A DNA stretch of 64,000 nucleotides from Ottelia alismoides (Eukaryota > Streptophyta > Magnoliopsida > Alismatales > Hydrocharitaceae). This document shows, one piece after another, positions 24,073-37,200 of the stretch. Location of the stretch: the NCBI GenBank assembly GCA_037367405.1, contig JAZKJV010000301.1, positions 372,001 through 436,000 of the forward strand, given 5' to 3'. A program made the translations under genes and the position numbers. The notes beneath the pieces were generated by a model. It was not told where the DNA came from and did not search any database. It was given only the letters and a program-made list of their open reading frames with translations. Positions within the stretch are counted from its first letter, which is position 1, and each line of letters begins with the position of its first letter.

Positions 24073-26030
24073 ATTGACATCGATGCACTTTGACATAGAT
24101 CATGGTCAAAAGCATCTTTATAGAAAAATATTCAGAAAACCTGTATTTGTTTGGTGGAGTATACTGAGAATCAAAAATCCATAGAGGGAATCTCCAAGTC
24201 CCAGGTACAAAGCATAGTGGGAAACTCATATATAAGTCCACCTAAAGATTTAAATCAATAAATATATTCCTATCTTTCTTCTCCCTAACGCAACAATCCA
24301 TCAAATTCTGAATTTCAAATAACAATTAACATCCTAAGGTGGCATTCTCCAAGGCTGCATTGCTAGCATATGCCATAAAGCTCGATCCCATACAAACCTA
24401 AACAATTCATTTTCTTGCAACTAAAAAGGCATTCAAACTTGTAAAATTGATCACTCATGTATAAGCATGAAACTTGTATTACTGATCAATTCTCCAAACA
24501 TCTTGTTGTTACCACATTAAACCTACTTTCAATCAGCAACTATTAATATTTGTCTTGCATTTTATTTTAAAACCTTTAAATTGCATGTAAATAAGCGATA
24601 ATATTACATTCTTCTAAGTACATATCGTATGAACAAGATAGAATCATTATACATCAAAAAATATAAAAAGAATGAGATGAGAAAAATAAATGGAAAAGAA
24701 AAGAAGACCGACTGACATAGAAAACTCAAATATATTAACTGTAACATATAATTATAACCAAACTCTAGAGATCATGTTAGCATGGATTGGTCGACTAACA
24801 ATAAAGTAGAGATTAATAAATACAAAATTTAAAGATAACTACTTGTATGCATATCTCATTCACTATTTTTTATTGTACATAAAAACTTCACAAAAAATGA
24901 AATATTCATGTGTTTTTATCAGACATTTAAAGATCAATCCATGAATCATTAAACATTTTATTGCTTACAATTTAGTTCACATTTTAAGCTAATTTTAGGG
25001 GGATTTGTACTAACTAGCAATATTTCTTCATGTGAACTTTTTATATTTTTTCTCAAGAAGCTTGAGTAGGACAAAAAATACGTAGTTAGTCTCTCAGTTA
25101 ATTTCTACTACTTGAATAAATTTTATTTAGAAAAATAATATAGTTTGGTATCTTGCAAATTTCAAAATTGCTAAAAAAATAAAAATAATAAAATCAATTG
25201 TTAAAAATTCACAAGTATTTTGAAAATTTCACATATTAGTTGTGACGCGTTTGAAACATGTATACTCGGCAATCTAATTCTTTAGTTATAATAACGAAAT
25301 CTGAATAAATTAGATAAAAGCTTACGAAATATAAACCCAATTTCAATGTCAACCCTAAACTTTAAAAAGTAATGATGTTAGACTCGTTGTTTAAAATGTC
25401 TTCCAATATGATCCACGACCACTAGAATTCAATTGTTTGTTTTGTCTTTCTATCCTTGAATCACTTTAGTTCAAGATAAATTCGAAATAAATCTTAAAGA
25501 TTGAGTACTGCATTGATGCTTATAATATGCATGTTGCTGTGTCACATATTTGTATTAGAAAATATATGTAGATGGGTCGTGCTCTTGTTTTATTCTGAAT
25601 CCGTTTATTGATGAGACTCTGGAGTGTTGATGATGCTATATATGGAACTCCATACCTATAAAAGTCTTGAGAAACATAATGCAATAGCCAGTTCTTTGAG
25701 GCCTTCTCCACTATTTTCGACTTGCTCCTTACGGGATAGTGTTCCAAGTAAAAATCTCAATCTTAACATTCGTGTTGTTTGATTTGCTTTCGCCTTGTGT
25801 TTTTCTACGTGGTATGAAACAAGTGATTGACTCATTGATTTCCAAATTAGTTTGTATTGCCATTTTTTTTATCAAACTTCAATTTGTTTTGTAAAGTGAA
25901 AATATTTGAGATAAGATCATGCATGCATTGCAAGATTTGTATCAAATAGTGCATGGACAAAGATCTGCCTAAAAGCTTTGCAGCAGCAACCTAGATTTTT
26001 AAATACGATTAGGCATGAGAACTGAGAACA
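24073..26030. other. AT-rich DNA, nothing recognised
   Basis: Nearly 2 kb without a gene, paired repeat or RNA that I can support. Open frames are short and show no family motif. Confidence 0.5.
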
Positions 26031-27951
26031 CACTAAAAGGAAAACAAGTTGTGCCTACAGAATATGCCTATGGATATGGGGTTTGTGGTAGGGGTGCACA
26101 TGGATCGGATAAAATTCGTAATTCGATCCAATCCGGTGCTATTGGATTGGATTGGTTTGGTTTTATCATTTTAATGGATCGGATCGAATTTTAATTTTTC
26201 AAATCCGATCAAGTATGGATCGGATCGGATCATTACTGAAATCCGATCCGATCCCCGTTAATCCGTTAATATGTACACCCATATATACATATATATACAC
26301 ATATACATACAAACAAACTTACCTACTTACATACGTATATAATATCTATGTGCGCCCATTTTGAATTCCCTATATGACCATAATCATATTATTCATCTCA
26401 TTTTTTTTCTCATATCAATCATGGATATAAGTCATCCTACCACTACTCTTTTCTCTTGAAAGCAAAATATTATTTCTCTCTCTCCCTCTCTCGTTTCACT
26501 CTTGAATGCCAATATTCCTCCCACTTCATTCTCAGTCTATTTCGATGTTGCCCTCTTCTGTACAATATTATTCCCCTCAAGTACAACCTATCGTCCCCTT
26601 CCTCGTGATGTCGCTACACGTCTCATATAACGACATCCCTCTCTCATACGACACCATTTGACCTCAATATGTTGCTACTCTTTTGATCTTTGTTAAAAGA
26701 AAATAGGTTTGTGATAGTTTTGTAGTACCTTTGTTTGTTATTCTTGACCCCTTTACTTCTTATCTTTTACTTTCTCTAACTTGCAACCTAACCGTATGGT
26801 TGAAATTGGATCAACTATATGATAAAATGTACTACGTCTATCTAAGAACAAATAAGCATTACTTCAATTCCTTTCATTTTAAAATTGATATACGATTTTG
26901 ATTTATATTTTTTTTACAAAATTTGTATATTTTCAGTGTAGGTTTAATCTTACAAATAAATTTCATTTCAAATCCATTTTAAATAAGAGACATGTTGCTC
27001 AACTGGTGGGTTATAATTAAGTTAGTTTTGTATTGGATATTCAATAGGGCGTGAATATTATTTGACTGTCATTTGTTAGTGATATATTATAGAGATTCGA
27101 ATGGTGTTCTTGGAAGCGGTTGAACTTTATCTTAGCTTAACACTCTAAATTAACTACGAACTTCATCAATATTCGACTACAGAAATCACATTTTTTATTT
27201 ATCTAACAAGTCTTTGTATTTTTTATTTGACAAGTTGTATTACTTTTATTTTTATCATTTATTGAAAATTAATGGTAAAAACACACTAATGCATCATTTT
27301 AAAAAAAACCTAAATTTCAAATTCAACATATGTCTTTAGTTTGATTTTTTATCTTCAAGTTTTTATAATAGTTTAATAGAATCATTGAGTCTTCATTTGA
27401 TTATGCGATCTTTTTTACATCTATTGAAATTATCAATTTTTATGATGTTATTCAAATGCAGATGGATGACATGCTACAAAATGCATACATGAAAGAGTAG
27501 ACTATTGAGCGGGAAAATGTAAGTGTAAAAATCCGATCCAATCCGATCCAATCCGTAATCCAATGGATTGGATCGGATTGGATTGAAGTATTTGATGGAT
27601 TGGATTGGATTCAAAAAATAGAAATCCACTAAGATTGGATTGGGCATGGATTAAGCTAAAATCCGATCCAATCCGATCCACGTGCACCCTTAGTTTGTGG
27701 CCACAGAATTAGGCTCCGGCCACGACATGTCGTAGCCAGTAGCCGTAGCTACAATTCTCGTCGCGAGAGTTCTCTAACCACGAATATGTCGTGGCCACTA
27801 CAAGTGACCACATAACTTACCGTGGCAACAACTCTTGTATGAAGACTTTGGCCACGGATTGTAGCTACGAGAAATTAGTGGTCACGGAATTATCGTGGCC
27901 ACAAGTTTCCGTAGCCACATTCCGTGGTCACAACTCATTTTTCTTGTAGTG
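26031..27951. mobile_element. CACTA-type MITE (inverted relative of 1372-1680), split by a hAT element
   Basis: Begins CACTAAAAGGAAAACAAG and ends ..TCATTTTTCTTGTAGTG, with a perfect 3-bp target duplication ACA (26028-26030 and 27952-27954). Removing the nested element at 26089-27692 and one octamer leaves about 310 bp that runs parallel to the reverse complement of 1372-1680 throughout. Confidence 0.88.
26089..27692. mobile_element. hAT-like element, 1.6 kb, nested in the CACTA MITE
   Basis: Begins TAGGGGTGCACATGGATCGG and ends CCGATCCACGTGCACCCTTA, with terminal inverted repeats TAGGGGTGCAC / TAAGGGTGCAC. The octamer GTTTGTGG is perfectly duplicated at 26081-26088 and 27693-27700, the hAT signature. 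Subterminal regions repeat GGATCGGATTGGATT. The interior (26400-27500) is AT-rich with no transposase, so it is non-autonomous. Confidence 0.9.
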
Positions 27952-27954
27952 ACA

Positions 27955-28329
27955 ACATCAACAATGTGCACCAGTATAGAAAGCGGTGCTTAATGTGTTT
28001 CCCTTTGGAACCTTGATATTGATTGGAACCCTAGCAAACTTAATTGCTGCATGACGATTGTACCAAAAAAATATGGCAACATATTTTCCGGTGTCAATCA
28101 ATTTTTAAAAACGTATAATGATATGTAAACGGAAATACCAGTAAATATTAGGAAGTTTGCATCTCAATTCCAAATCAGTGAGGATAAGGGCTGCCTATCC
28201 CAACAGTACCTTACCTTCTTACATGATAGTTTCGATGGAATGTAAAGTCATGACATGTCGAGCATTCCATTAACGTATTTTCAAACAGGTATCCGTGAGT
28301 TTAAATCAAATCCATAGAAATTGTGCACA
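27955..28329. other. Non-coding stretch
   Basis: No gene or repeat recognised. Confidence 0.4.
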
Positions 28330-28380
28330 CACTACAAGAACAATGAATTGTGGTCGTGGTATATGACTACGGAAACACTT
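28330..28380. mobile_element. Truncated CACTA-type terminus
   Basis: CACTACAAGAACAATGAATT, then GTGGTCGTGG and CTACGGAAACACTT match the terminus of the MITE family at 1372-1680, but similarity stops after about 50 bp. Confidence 0.6.
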
Positions 28381-28865
28381 TGAGTCTTTAAAAACTTAGT
28401 TAGAAATGCTAATCACACACAGAAGCAAACTTCAAACTTCAGTTCTACTCCATTTTCCGTAGATAAAGATCATACAAAACTCAATGTCATCATTGTCATG
28501 GATAGAATTTTTTATGAACAGAAGTAATTAAATTGACTGGAAATTTTTTTATTTATTATCTTCGACGATCAATAATGAAACATACCTAATTGTGCAGTTG
28601 AATTTGTTTGAGAGTGCAATTGCAATATACACGGTGTTGAATTTAACCGACTTAATTACTTATGTCAACATTTTTACATATTTTAAAAATATTTCACCCT
28701 ACCGAGTTGGGTTGTAGCCTTTGTCAACTAGAATTTATATATTTGAACAAGTATTGATCCCACCTGTGAAAATTTTCTAGCTCTGCCCATGCATGCATGA
28801 CTTTGCCTGAGCAAGCAATGGCTCCCAATTCCATCGTTTTACCTTATGGATATTGATGTTTAAAT
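28381..28865. other. AT-rich non-coding stretch
   Basis: No gene recognised. GAAAATTTTCTAGCTCTGCCCATGC near 28768 resembles the GGGCAGAGCTAG terminus of common plant MITEs, without a visible partner end. Confidence 0.35.
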
Positions 28866-29061
28866 TGTGGAAGACCATATCGATATCGTTTCAATATCGT
28901 TTCGATGATATGTCGGTGATATATCACCAAAATATCGTCTATATCGACGTACTTTTGTGAAGAAAATGTCTGAAAAAAGAATATATCACCATATCGATAC
29001 CGATGTCGATCTCATCTCGATATCGATATATCGACGATATATCACGATATTTCCGCACATG
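28866..29061. mobile_element. hAT-like MITE, 196 bp (CGATATATCG-rich family)
   Basis: Perfect 8-bp duplication GTTTAAAT (28858-28865 and 29062-29069) flanks a segment filled with ATCGATATATCG palindromes. Same family as 29589-29788, in the opposite orientation. Confidence 0.8.
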
Positions 29062-29069
29062 GTTTAAAT

Positions 29070-29580
29070 AAGCTTGATTACATGGGATAGGGTAGTAGTA
29101 CAGATGAGATAATATATTGCATTCTATATCACACCTCACATGCTCGCTTTCTCGCTCCTTTGCTTTTTATATGAACACAGAGAAGATTCAACCTTATCCC
29201 GTGATTTAGATAAAAAATATCTCGGTCTTGATCAAGATATTTTATCATTTTTAACTTTTTTTTCTGGATGCTTAAGTTGTATTTTATTCTAGGAGCGAGA
29301 AGGATCAGATCAATATCAGAAGGCTAATGCGAACATTTTATAAAGGCCAGTAAAGTGTCGTCGACATTGTTAATCCGACAACAACTAGAATCGAAGTTTC
29401 ATTGATCGTTCATCGTATGAACTACCAGGGATGTCATATCTATAGTATTGCCTTTAGATCATGTGCTGAACTATTCTGACCAAAATGGACGATCTCATGG
29501 TCTAGCAGCCGCTGTCGGTTGTTGCGTGAGGGTAGCAAGCGCACGACACCACAACAACCAGAGGCATGGAAGATGATGAC
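29070..29580. other. Non-coding DNA between two related MITEs
   Basis: About 510 bp, no gene recognised. Confidence 0.35.
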
Positions 29581-29588
29581 GGTTGAAA

Positions 29589-29788
29589 CCATGGAAGGAA
29601 ATATCATGATATATCGTCGATATATCGATATTAAAATGAGATCGATATCAATATCGATATGGTGATATATCATCCTTTTCATGCATTTCCTTAACAAAAG
29701 TATTTCGATATGGGCGATATTTCGGCGATATATCATCGATATATAGTTGAAATATCACAACGACACGATATCGATATAACCTTCCATG
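29589..29788. mobile_element. hAT-like MITE, 200 bp (CGATATATCG-rich family)
   Basis: Perfect 8-bp duplication GTTGAAAC (29581-29588 and 29789-29796). Terminal inverted repeats CATGGAAGG / CCTTCCATG. The interior is made of GATATATCGTCGATATATCG-like motifs shared with 28866-29061. Confidence 0.85.
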
Positions 29789-29796
29789 GTTGAAAC

Positions 29797-30419
29797 AAGG
29801 CGGACCGTGATTTTTCATCGGTCAAGCCAATCTAACAAGAAGCCCCGCTTGGTTCCTTTTTCCTCCTTGTTTCTTATTCTCGATACAAATGTCGCTACAG
29901 AGATATTGATCTTCAACCAAAACAAAAGAGAAATGAGTCCGCTCATTGTAAAATATGAGCAACGCCAAATCCCTATAAACGCCATATCCTAGGACGACAA
30001 GGCTTGGATTCAAGACCCAAGCACTGCCACCAAATTATAAGGTCAATAAAATCAAGCTTGTATGAGTTAGGTACTTGTCTTAGGCCTTAATGTCGGTTTC
30101 GGTCACCATTTCGGTGACCGACTGAAACGGAATTTCAATCAAATTTCGACTGAAGTGTCGATCAATTTTTGTACTAAAGCACCCATATTTAGATCATTCG
30201 GACATTTCGATCGAATTTCGATTTCGACACGATATCGATATTCGACAGATGCTTGACCGAATTTCACTTAAATCTGAGGTCATGCTTGTCTTTATGCATG
30301 TTGTGTCCCACTTGTTAACAAGTAGGAAATTACCTTGCTTCTAATCTATTGAGTTCAAAAACCGTTGAGATATATAGTGTCAAATGTTATTTGGATGGCA
30401 GATGAGAAATAAATGGGTT
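29797..30419. other. Non-coding stretch with a hairpin-rich repeat
   Basis: At 30094-30125 TCGGTCACC and GGTGACCGA pair around a 5-nt loop, followed to about 30260 by CGGAATTTC/TTCGATCGAATTTCG motifs typical of another small DNA element. Ends could not be fixed. Nothing else recognised. Confidence 0.35.
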
Positions 30420-30935
30420 TTAACTATTTTTTATTATAGCTACGTCAAAATTGCAAGATGAGGAAATTGATGAAGATGTTACTCATAGAATAAATACAGA
30501 TTGGCTAAAGTAGAGAGGAGCCTCTACGGTTCTATATGATAAGAAAATTCCAATGAAAATCAAAGGAAAGTTTTTACAAAGCAACCGTGAAACCTGTTAC
30601 GCTCTATGGATCCGAATGTTGACATGTGAACCATAGGCATGTGTAGAAAATGGCAGTTGCAAAAAAATGAAAATACTAAGGTGTATGTCTGGACATACAT
30701 GTAAAGATCGAATTCAGAATGATGCAATCAAAAGGAAAGTAGGTGTAGCTCCGATCAGAGATAAAATGAAAGAAAACCGCTTAAGAGAAGGCGAAGAAGG
30801 CCCATGAAGTGTTGAAATGAGAGTATCCGAAATGATCTTAGTTTTTTGTATCTAAGCCCAAGAATGACCCAGAATAGATTTGAATAGAGGTAAAGAATCC
30901 ATGTAGCAGACCCAATTCACAAACAATAATATAGT
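30420..30935 (+). pseudogene. RTE-type LINE fragment (3' end of reverse-transcriptase frame and tail)
   Basis: Pieces in the plus strand read KLQDEEIDEDVTHRI, WLK.RGASTVLYDKKIP, KFYKATVKPVTLYGSECW, MAVAKMKILRCMSGHT and RIQNDAIKRKVGVAPI. This is the conserved C-terminal part of plant RTE-clade non-LTR retrotransposons, which usually continues with RWFGH. Stops and frameshifts break it. The tail AAGAATCCATGTAGCAGACCC near 30895 is shared with the SINE at about 36170. Confidence 0.75.
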
Positions 30936-31275
30936 CCCCAACAAGTATCACTTATTCCACATTAGAATAGGAATAACTCCTCTTTATTACACCTTAATCC
31001 CACCAGCTCAAAGGAACGGGAGGAGAGGATAAACCCGAGGCGCTGCATTGCTCAAAATTTGAAGATCCAGAACGGTGGCACCCCTTCCCCTCTCTTTTTA
31101 ACAGGACAAGGCAACAAAGATTTCCACAAATGCACAACTCATTGTGAGACCAGCAAATAATGACGTAAAAATTTCAAGAAATGTCTTCCTGGACAGATTA
31201 TTTTAGACAAAAAAATCCGTGGGTAAATGGTACATCCCACAATCAGCAACGATAAACAATTATATGAAAAGCAAA

Positions 31276-34200
31276 TCAGTTGATAGAAGAGGCACCTCGC
31301 AATCTCAGGGTGAATGCCTGCAGCGCCAAGAGTAGCATTTTCAGCTTTTCCTTTACTTCAGCATCAATCAAGTTGCCATCCGTGTCGAACTTCTTGGGCG
31401 GCTGGAAGGCCGGAACGCATAATTCGGGCTTGTTGATGAAATGGAGATCCAGGAACACTCCGATCTTCCGTAGATCATACTGTGCTCGTCCGCCACCGAA
31501 ACTGCCCCCCGCACTGATGACAGCAGCAGGCTTGTCTGCCCACAAATTCGGAGGTCTGGATGCCCAATCAATGGCATTCTTCAAGGGTGCTGAAGTTCAT
31601 CCGAATGAATAGATTCAATTCACTGTAATAGGAAATATGAATCTGGAAGAAAATAAATATATGAAACTAACTTTACTCCATAATTAAAAGATGTGGAATC
31701 AAGAGCAAGTAGGTGAGATCTAGAGTCTAGACATTCCCCTCCAAAGGCTAAATCAAATGGTGGGAAGCCAAAAGTAGGGCTTAGATCAGCCAAACTCAGA
31801 TAATTTAAGCATTGTGAATACTAAGGGAAAAAATGGGACTGCCCCCACCCCCATTTTCCGCATTTTTTATTTATTTTTTTGCATAATATCACCATGTATG
31901 TTCATCTATATATCCTTCCTATATGTCCTTAAAATTTCGTCAGAAACAATGACTCCTACGCCATCCATCTTGAACAGGTAATTTTACGGTCTAAACATTG
32001 TAGTAATCGACCCGTTCTAGATGAAGGGCATATGAGTTTCTGTTTTCGGTGAAATTCGAATGACATATAGGAGGGATATATAGAAGGATATACATGGTGA
32101 TATTAGGCCATCGGACGCCCCTTCAGACGCTATTGCCCTGCATTCTCTCAACTTGTTACCCCCAACTTCTCTTTATGTCCCATCAATTCCCTACGAGATT
32201 TTTATTTCCTGCAACAAGACTAAGTCCGCCCTTTGATTCAGCACCAAATGACGCATCGCCGTCCTTTTCTCCGGCCGCCCCAGACCCCTAGCGTTCCATG
32301 TGAACAGATTCATTTAAAAACCATCGATACCCCTTTTGGCGGCACCAAACCAAGATATTTCAGCACATCCTTCTCTAAATCCTCCCTTTGTCCCTCCCCC
32401 TACTCTTGCGTTGCCTCCCTCTCAAACATCCCTGGTCTGTGGCGCCTCGAGTCAGCTGCCTGCCGACACTCCCCCACCGATGCCGCTTGACCACCGAACA
32501 GCGCACCGCCTGCCACATGTCTGAAATGAAGCGCCCTCTCCTCTGGCTCGGTGTTTGCCTGCGCAAAATCCTGATCTCGAGAACCTTAAGCATCCCCAAT
32601 TGTCGGTAAATGTCAAGTATCCATCGCCTCCTCCGCTTCTTCATCGCACGACAGGAGTACTGCCACCCATACCGCCCCCTCTGATTTTGCAACTTATAGG
32701 AGATATTGCTCAAGTTAAGGGAAACCACATCGAGGCCAAGTAATCATGATTAATGTCTCAACATACAAGTGACTCCAATAAGTTAGCATGCCAAAGGTCG
32801 AAAGACAATAATTGAATTGCGGACAATAACTGATATTCTTCCTAATTAAAGGAACCTGTGTGACTTGAGATTCAATGAGTCCAAGGACCTATAACGTGAT
32901 GTGGATCATTTAAGTGATATTGGCATGTTTTTCCTATTGCACCTTACCTTCCCTCCCAAATTATTGTTGGAATGACGCATTTTCTTCTTTGTTTCCATTC
33001 TGTTTCTTCCCTATCCATTTCCCACTCTCCCCTATCATCTCAGGCCCATCGAACGGTGCCCTAGAGGGCAAATCAGTCGCTCAGCTGCCTTGCACAGTAC
33101 TCCCATTGTCGCGACCACTGCACCGCTGCCGAGAGGCCCCCTGTGGCCTCTGCAAAGCCGCCACATGCCCTCGACGACCTTGGTATTGTCACCCACTGGC
33201 ATTGCACCATCTCGTGGCATCCCCGATTGTCGCAGAACCACCTTATGTCGCTTCTTGGCACTTCTCTCGCATCCTAGGTCTGTGAGCAGCATGATTTTGA
33301 TGTGGCGAGAGAGATTAAAATTATTAAATCCACCCTACTGACGAATCTCGTATTCATCATGCTAAAAGTCACTAATTAAACCCCTAACTTAAATAATCCA
33401 ATAAAAATCACCAATAATTCCTCATTATTATATTTTATTATATTGTGTATAATTAACCTATAATTATTGTATATAATAACTATTATTTAATTTGTGATTA
33501 TTTTATTATCAAAAATCCCTAAAAATTATGTTAAACGATTGTCTATTCACACATGCCTCTAATTGATCAAAATTTGACAAGGAAATAGAGTAGCTCATGT
33601 CCCTGTGTTCAACCTTGGTAGATTTGCCAAGTATAAATATTCCACAACATTCAAACATTTGTGGTTTTTGCTGACTGAAATCTCTCCCATACCACGACAA
33701 TTATGGATTACTAAAGAGGCAGATTTTCGCGCTCATCACCTACCGTCCCAAGAGTGTCCCCTGAGTTGATTGGAATGGTTGTGCTCTGAGTTTGACAGTC
33801 TGCGCACACAAGTTCCCTCCATAAAAGTGTAGACACAATTAGATTGTTATACATCCCAAGTCGCATCCTCAGCGGACTGTCGTTCATCATGTCAGAGAAC
33901 AAGTTGATGTATCCTCCTCTAGGGCCTTCAAAGGCACAACGACCATCGTTGACGTGGATAAAATCAATTATGAATGGTGAGCTACGCAGTTCAAGAGTAT
34001 CATGGATAACAACAACAAGAAATACATCCTGATGCAATCTTAGCCCGCCAACAAAATTGGGACGAATGTTTTACGAAATTTGGACAACTCATGGATGATG
34101 TTTGGCTCTCTGGTAGCCTTACCACAGAGATATCAAACGACATTCTCCACCAGCTCACTTCCAAGGAAATGTAGTACATCCTTGCCAAGCTTGTAAAAAT

Positions 34201-37200
34201 CGGCCGATTAGTTAGTCTGATTAGTCGAGTCGGAGGGTGGCCGACTCGACTAGGCCTGGGTGATCATTACTGTCAATCCGACTAATCGACCGACTCTTAC
34301 ATTGAGTTTTTTATTATTTTTTCATTTTTTGGTTAAAAAAAGTAAACTTATACTAATATACGTAATGTCATATTTAAAGCTAATTACTTCTTTTGTTTCA
34401 TTATAATAGTATAAAAAATGTACAAATATATGTTAATATATAAAATATATGTATAAAAAAGATTTATATATTTCAAATAATTAAAAAAATCAAAACCGAT
34501 TAATGATCGACTAAATCTGATTAGTCGCCCGACTGCCGACTAATCCTTAGTCGGTGATCCTACCAACCAAGTACCGACTACTGCTTTCTGCAACCTTGAT
34601 TGTCGCCATCACATGCTCTCAGGCAAGGAATGAGACAAAGATTATGCAGCTTCAAAGCGACATCTATACAATTAAATAGAATGATGATCCTCTCTCTGCA
34701 TTATATTCCTGACTCGGGGGCATGTCCGAGAAGCTTCATAACTTCATGTTTCTAAAATGCTACCACCCATCAGCAGATAATGTGATTGTAGTTGTATTTC
34801 TTGGAGCAATTGATTAACAGTAACATGTCATCTGAAGCTAACTTCTCACACGCGTGTTTATACCTCACACGGAGGAGGACTTCAGTCGACTGAGCAGGAT
34901 CACTCCACCTCATGCATCTACTACTCAAACCTCTTCTGCGATGACCGCATCTCGCCATATAGGAAATTTAGCACGACTCGAAGGACATGATGTTCGTGAC
35001 CGTGGCGAAGGAGGTGGATGCTCTTGTTAGCATTGCACATACTACCGTAGTTTGGACACTCTAAGGATACATATTATTAGAAGAATAATCACCCTACATA
35101 TGCCAATATTGCCAAGCAGATTGAGCCTACATACACTTTTGTTGATCAGAAGTACGATGACCTTGTCTCCCGACTGAGGGAGATTATTGCCCCTTTTCCA
35201 CCGACCCTAGTAGTACTCTACGGCCCATGTCGGACGTTTCAATCTTCGCCAATGCCTCTAGTACAACTTATGCACTTACTAGTTGTCACAAGGTAGTCAT
35301 TTCAGAGTGGATCGTAAACTCTGAAGCAACTAACCATCTCTGCGGGGACAGAGCACAGTTCACATCATATAATTCAATTCACCTTAACAGATATGTAGTC
35401 ATTGCAGATAGGACACATTCTTCTCGTACAAAATAGGGAGAGATTCGGTTAACACCATCCATGAGTCTACGAAATGTGCTTCATGCACCTTATTTTTCAA
35501 TGAACTTAATATCTAGTAACCATAGTATCAAGGATTGGAATTGTCATGATATTTTTGATCCATCGTCTCTTGTGTTTCTAGATATACTCAAGCGCAAGGT
35601 GATTGGATGTGACCATGAGTAAAGTCAATCTCCTTATGCTGACAGATCTTCTATTCCCACATGATCAGTCTCTTCGTACATGTGGCACCTTAGGTTCAAT
35701 CATCTTCCTCTGCAAAATGTGTGTACTTCCGCAGATTCCTCCTTGGTCCACTTTTCAGTGTGAGGCTTGCCAACTTGGGAAAAATCATTGTACCAATTTT
35801 CCCCGTCATCAAAGTCGTAACAATAGTTATTTGTTTGAGTTACTGTATTTTGATATATGGGGTCCCGATCGTATTCCTAGTCATCATGAGCACATGTTTT
35901 ATCTCGTTGCAGTTGATGATTTTCTAGACTTTCTTGAGATTTTCTACAGAATATGAGGCTGGTTCTGTTATGCAAAATTTCAATATTGAATTAAAGAATT
36001 TTATCTACTACTGTAGTAGATAAAATTCTTTAAATGGTCTGTTAGTAGTACAGTGTGTCTACCACCAAAAAGACCAGGGTTCAAATCCCCCTATTGCAGG
36101 GGTTGCGTTAGGTAGTCGACAGCCATCATAAAAATAGTCGAATCTTTCAACATTGATTTGAGCAAGAATCCATGTAGCCGACCCTACTCATAGTGACATA
36201 AGGCTTAGAACTTTTTTTAGTTAAGTATGTTCACAATACAATGCCTTGGAGTTTTGTACTATTATGTTCTCGATTCTTTAGGTCCACTGGCATCCTACAT
36301 CAGACCTCTTATGCCAACACTTCTAGGTAGAATAGCATTGTAGAACGCAAACGTCGCCATCTTTTTTATGCTACCAGGACTCTTTCTATACATAGTCATG
36401 CTCCTAACTCTTTCCAGGGTGATAATGTCCTTACTGCCTACTACCTATTCAACTGTATGATGTCATCTGTGTTAGGAGAAAATGTTCCTTTTCCTATTGC
36501 GCTTTTCGATAAGGACCTTGTTTTTGACCTTGTAACTTTTGTTCATCACAAGACTCGTGGTCGTGATAAGCTCTCCACCAGAATTGCTAATTACATCTTT
36601 GTTGGCTACTCTCAAATCCAGAAAGGATACCGATACTTCAATCATGTTAGACAAAAGTACTATGTCAGTATTAGCGTCACATTCTTTGAGTCGATTATGT
36701 ATTTTTCTCCTACAAGTGATAGATTGATTTCGTCTGAGTCTAATGTTGATTCTATATGCTAGATCCTCCCTCACTTCCACCTCCTACCACCACCTTATGT
36801 GGCTCAAACTTTGCATCGCCACTATATTTGCAGACCGACCACTAAACCCCCTACTCATGTGCCTTCTCAATCATCCATCCAGCATGCCCCAAGTAAATTT
36901 TGAACACTTGATTTCTACTGATGTTACTATTGATGTGTTCGTAAAGCAGGAGGTTTTACATGGTGAGCTTGCAAGCTTGCAGTACCTTGGAAAAGTGGGG
37001 TATTGCACTCCACTCACATGGCATAGGGAGCCCGTTACTGCCATGGCAAGAGCTTTTGTGGTTGGTTGTAAATGGATCTTCAAGTGAAGCAGGGAACATA
37101 TGGAAATGTTGACTTTAACAAGGTTAGGCTTGTGGCACGTGGGTTCACTCAGACATACGGGGTGAACTATCATGACACTTTCTCCCACGTGATCGTCATT

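Larger units (their letters stand above)
35227..36762 (+). pseudogene. Copia protease/integrase remnants
   Basis: 35227-35436 is the protease side, with a degenerate WIVNSEAT catalytic stretch. 35603-35956 carries CEACQLGK, LLYFDIWGP and LVAVDD of the integrase zinc-binding and core regions. After the SINE, HQTSYANTSRQNSIVERKRR (about 36295) and the C-terminal KGYRYFNHVRQKYYVSISVTFFE region continue the integrase. Frames change several times. Confidence 0.75.

Noticed and set aside
32914..33285. 123-codon frame in the NQR intron
   Set aside because: Cys/Pro-rich frame in a C-rich tract, no domain recognised; overlapping frames on the other strand are equally long.
36050..36110. Possible tRNA gene
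   Set aside because: A- and B-box-like sequences are present, but the acceptor stem does not pair and the downstream tail matches a SINE.
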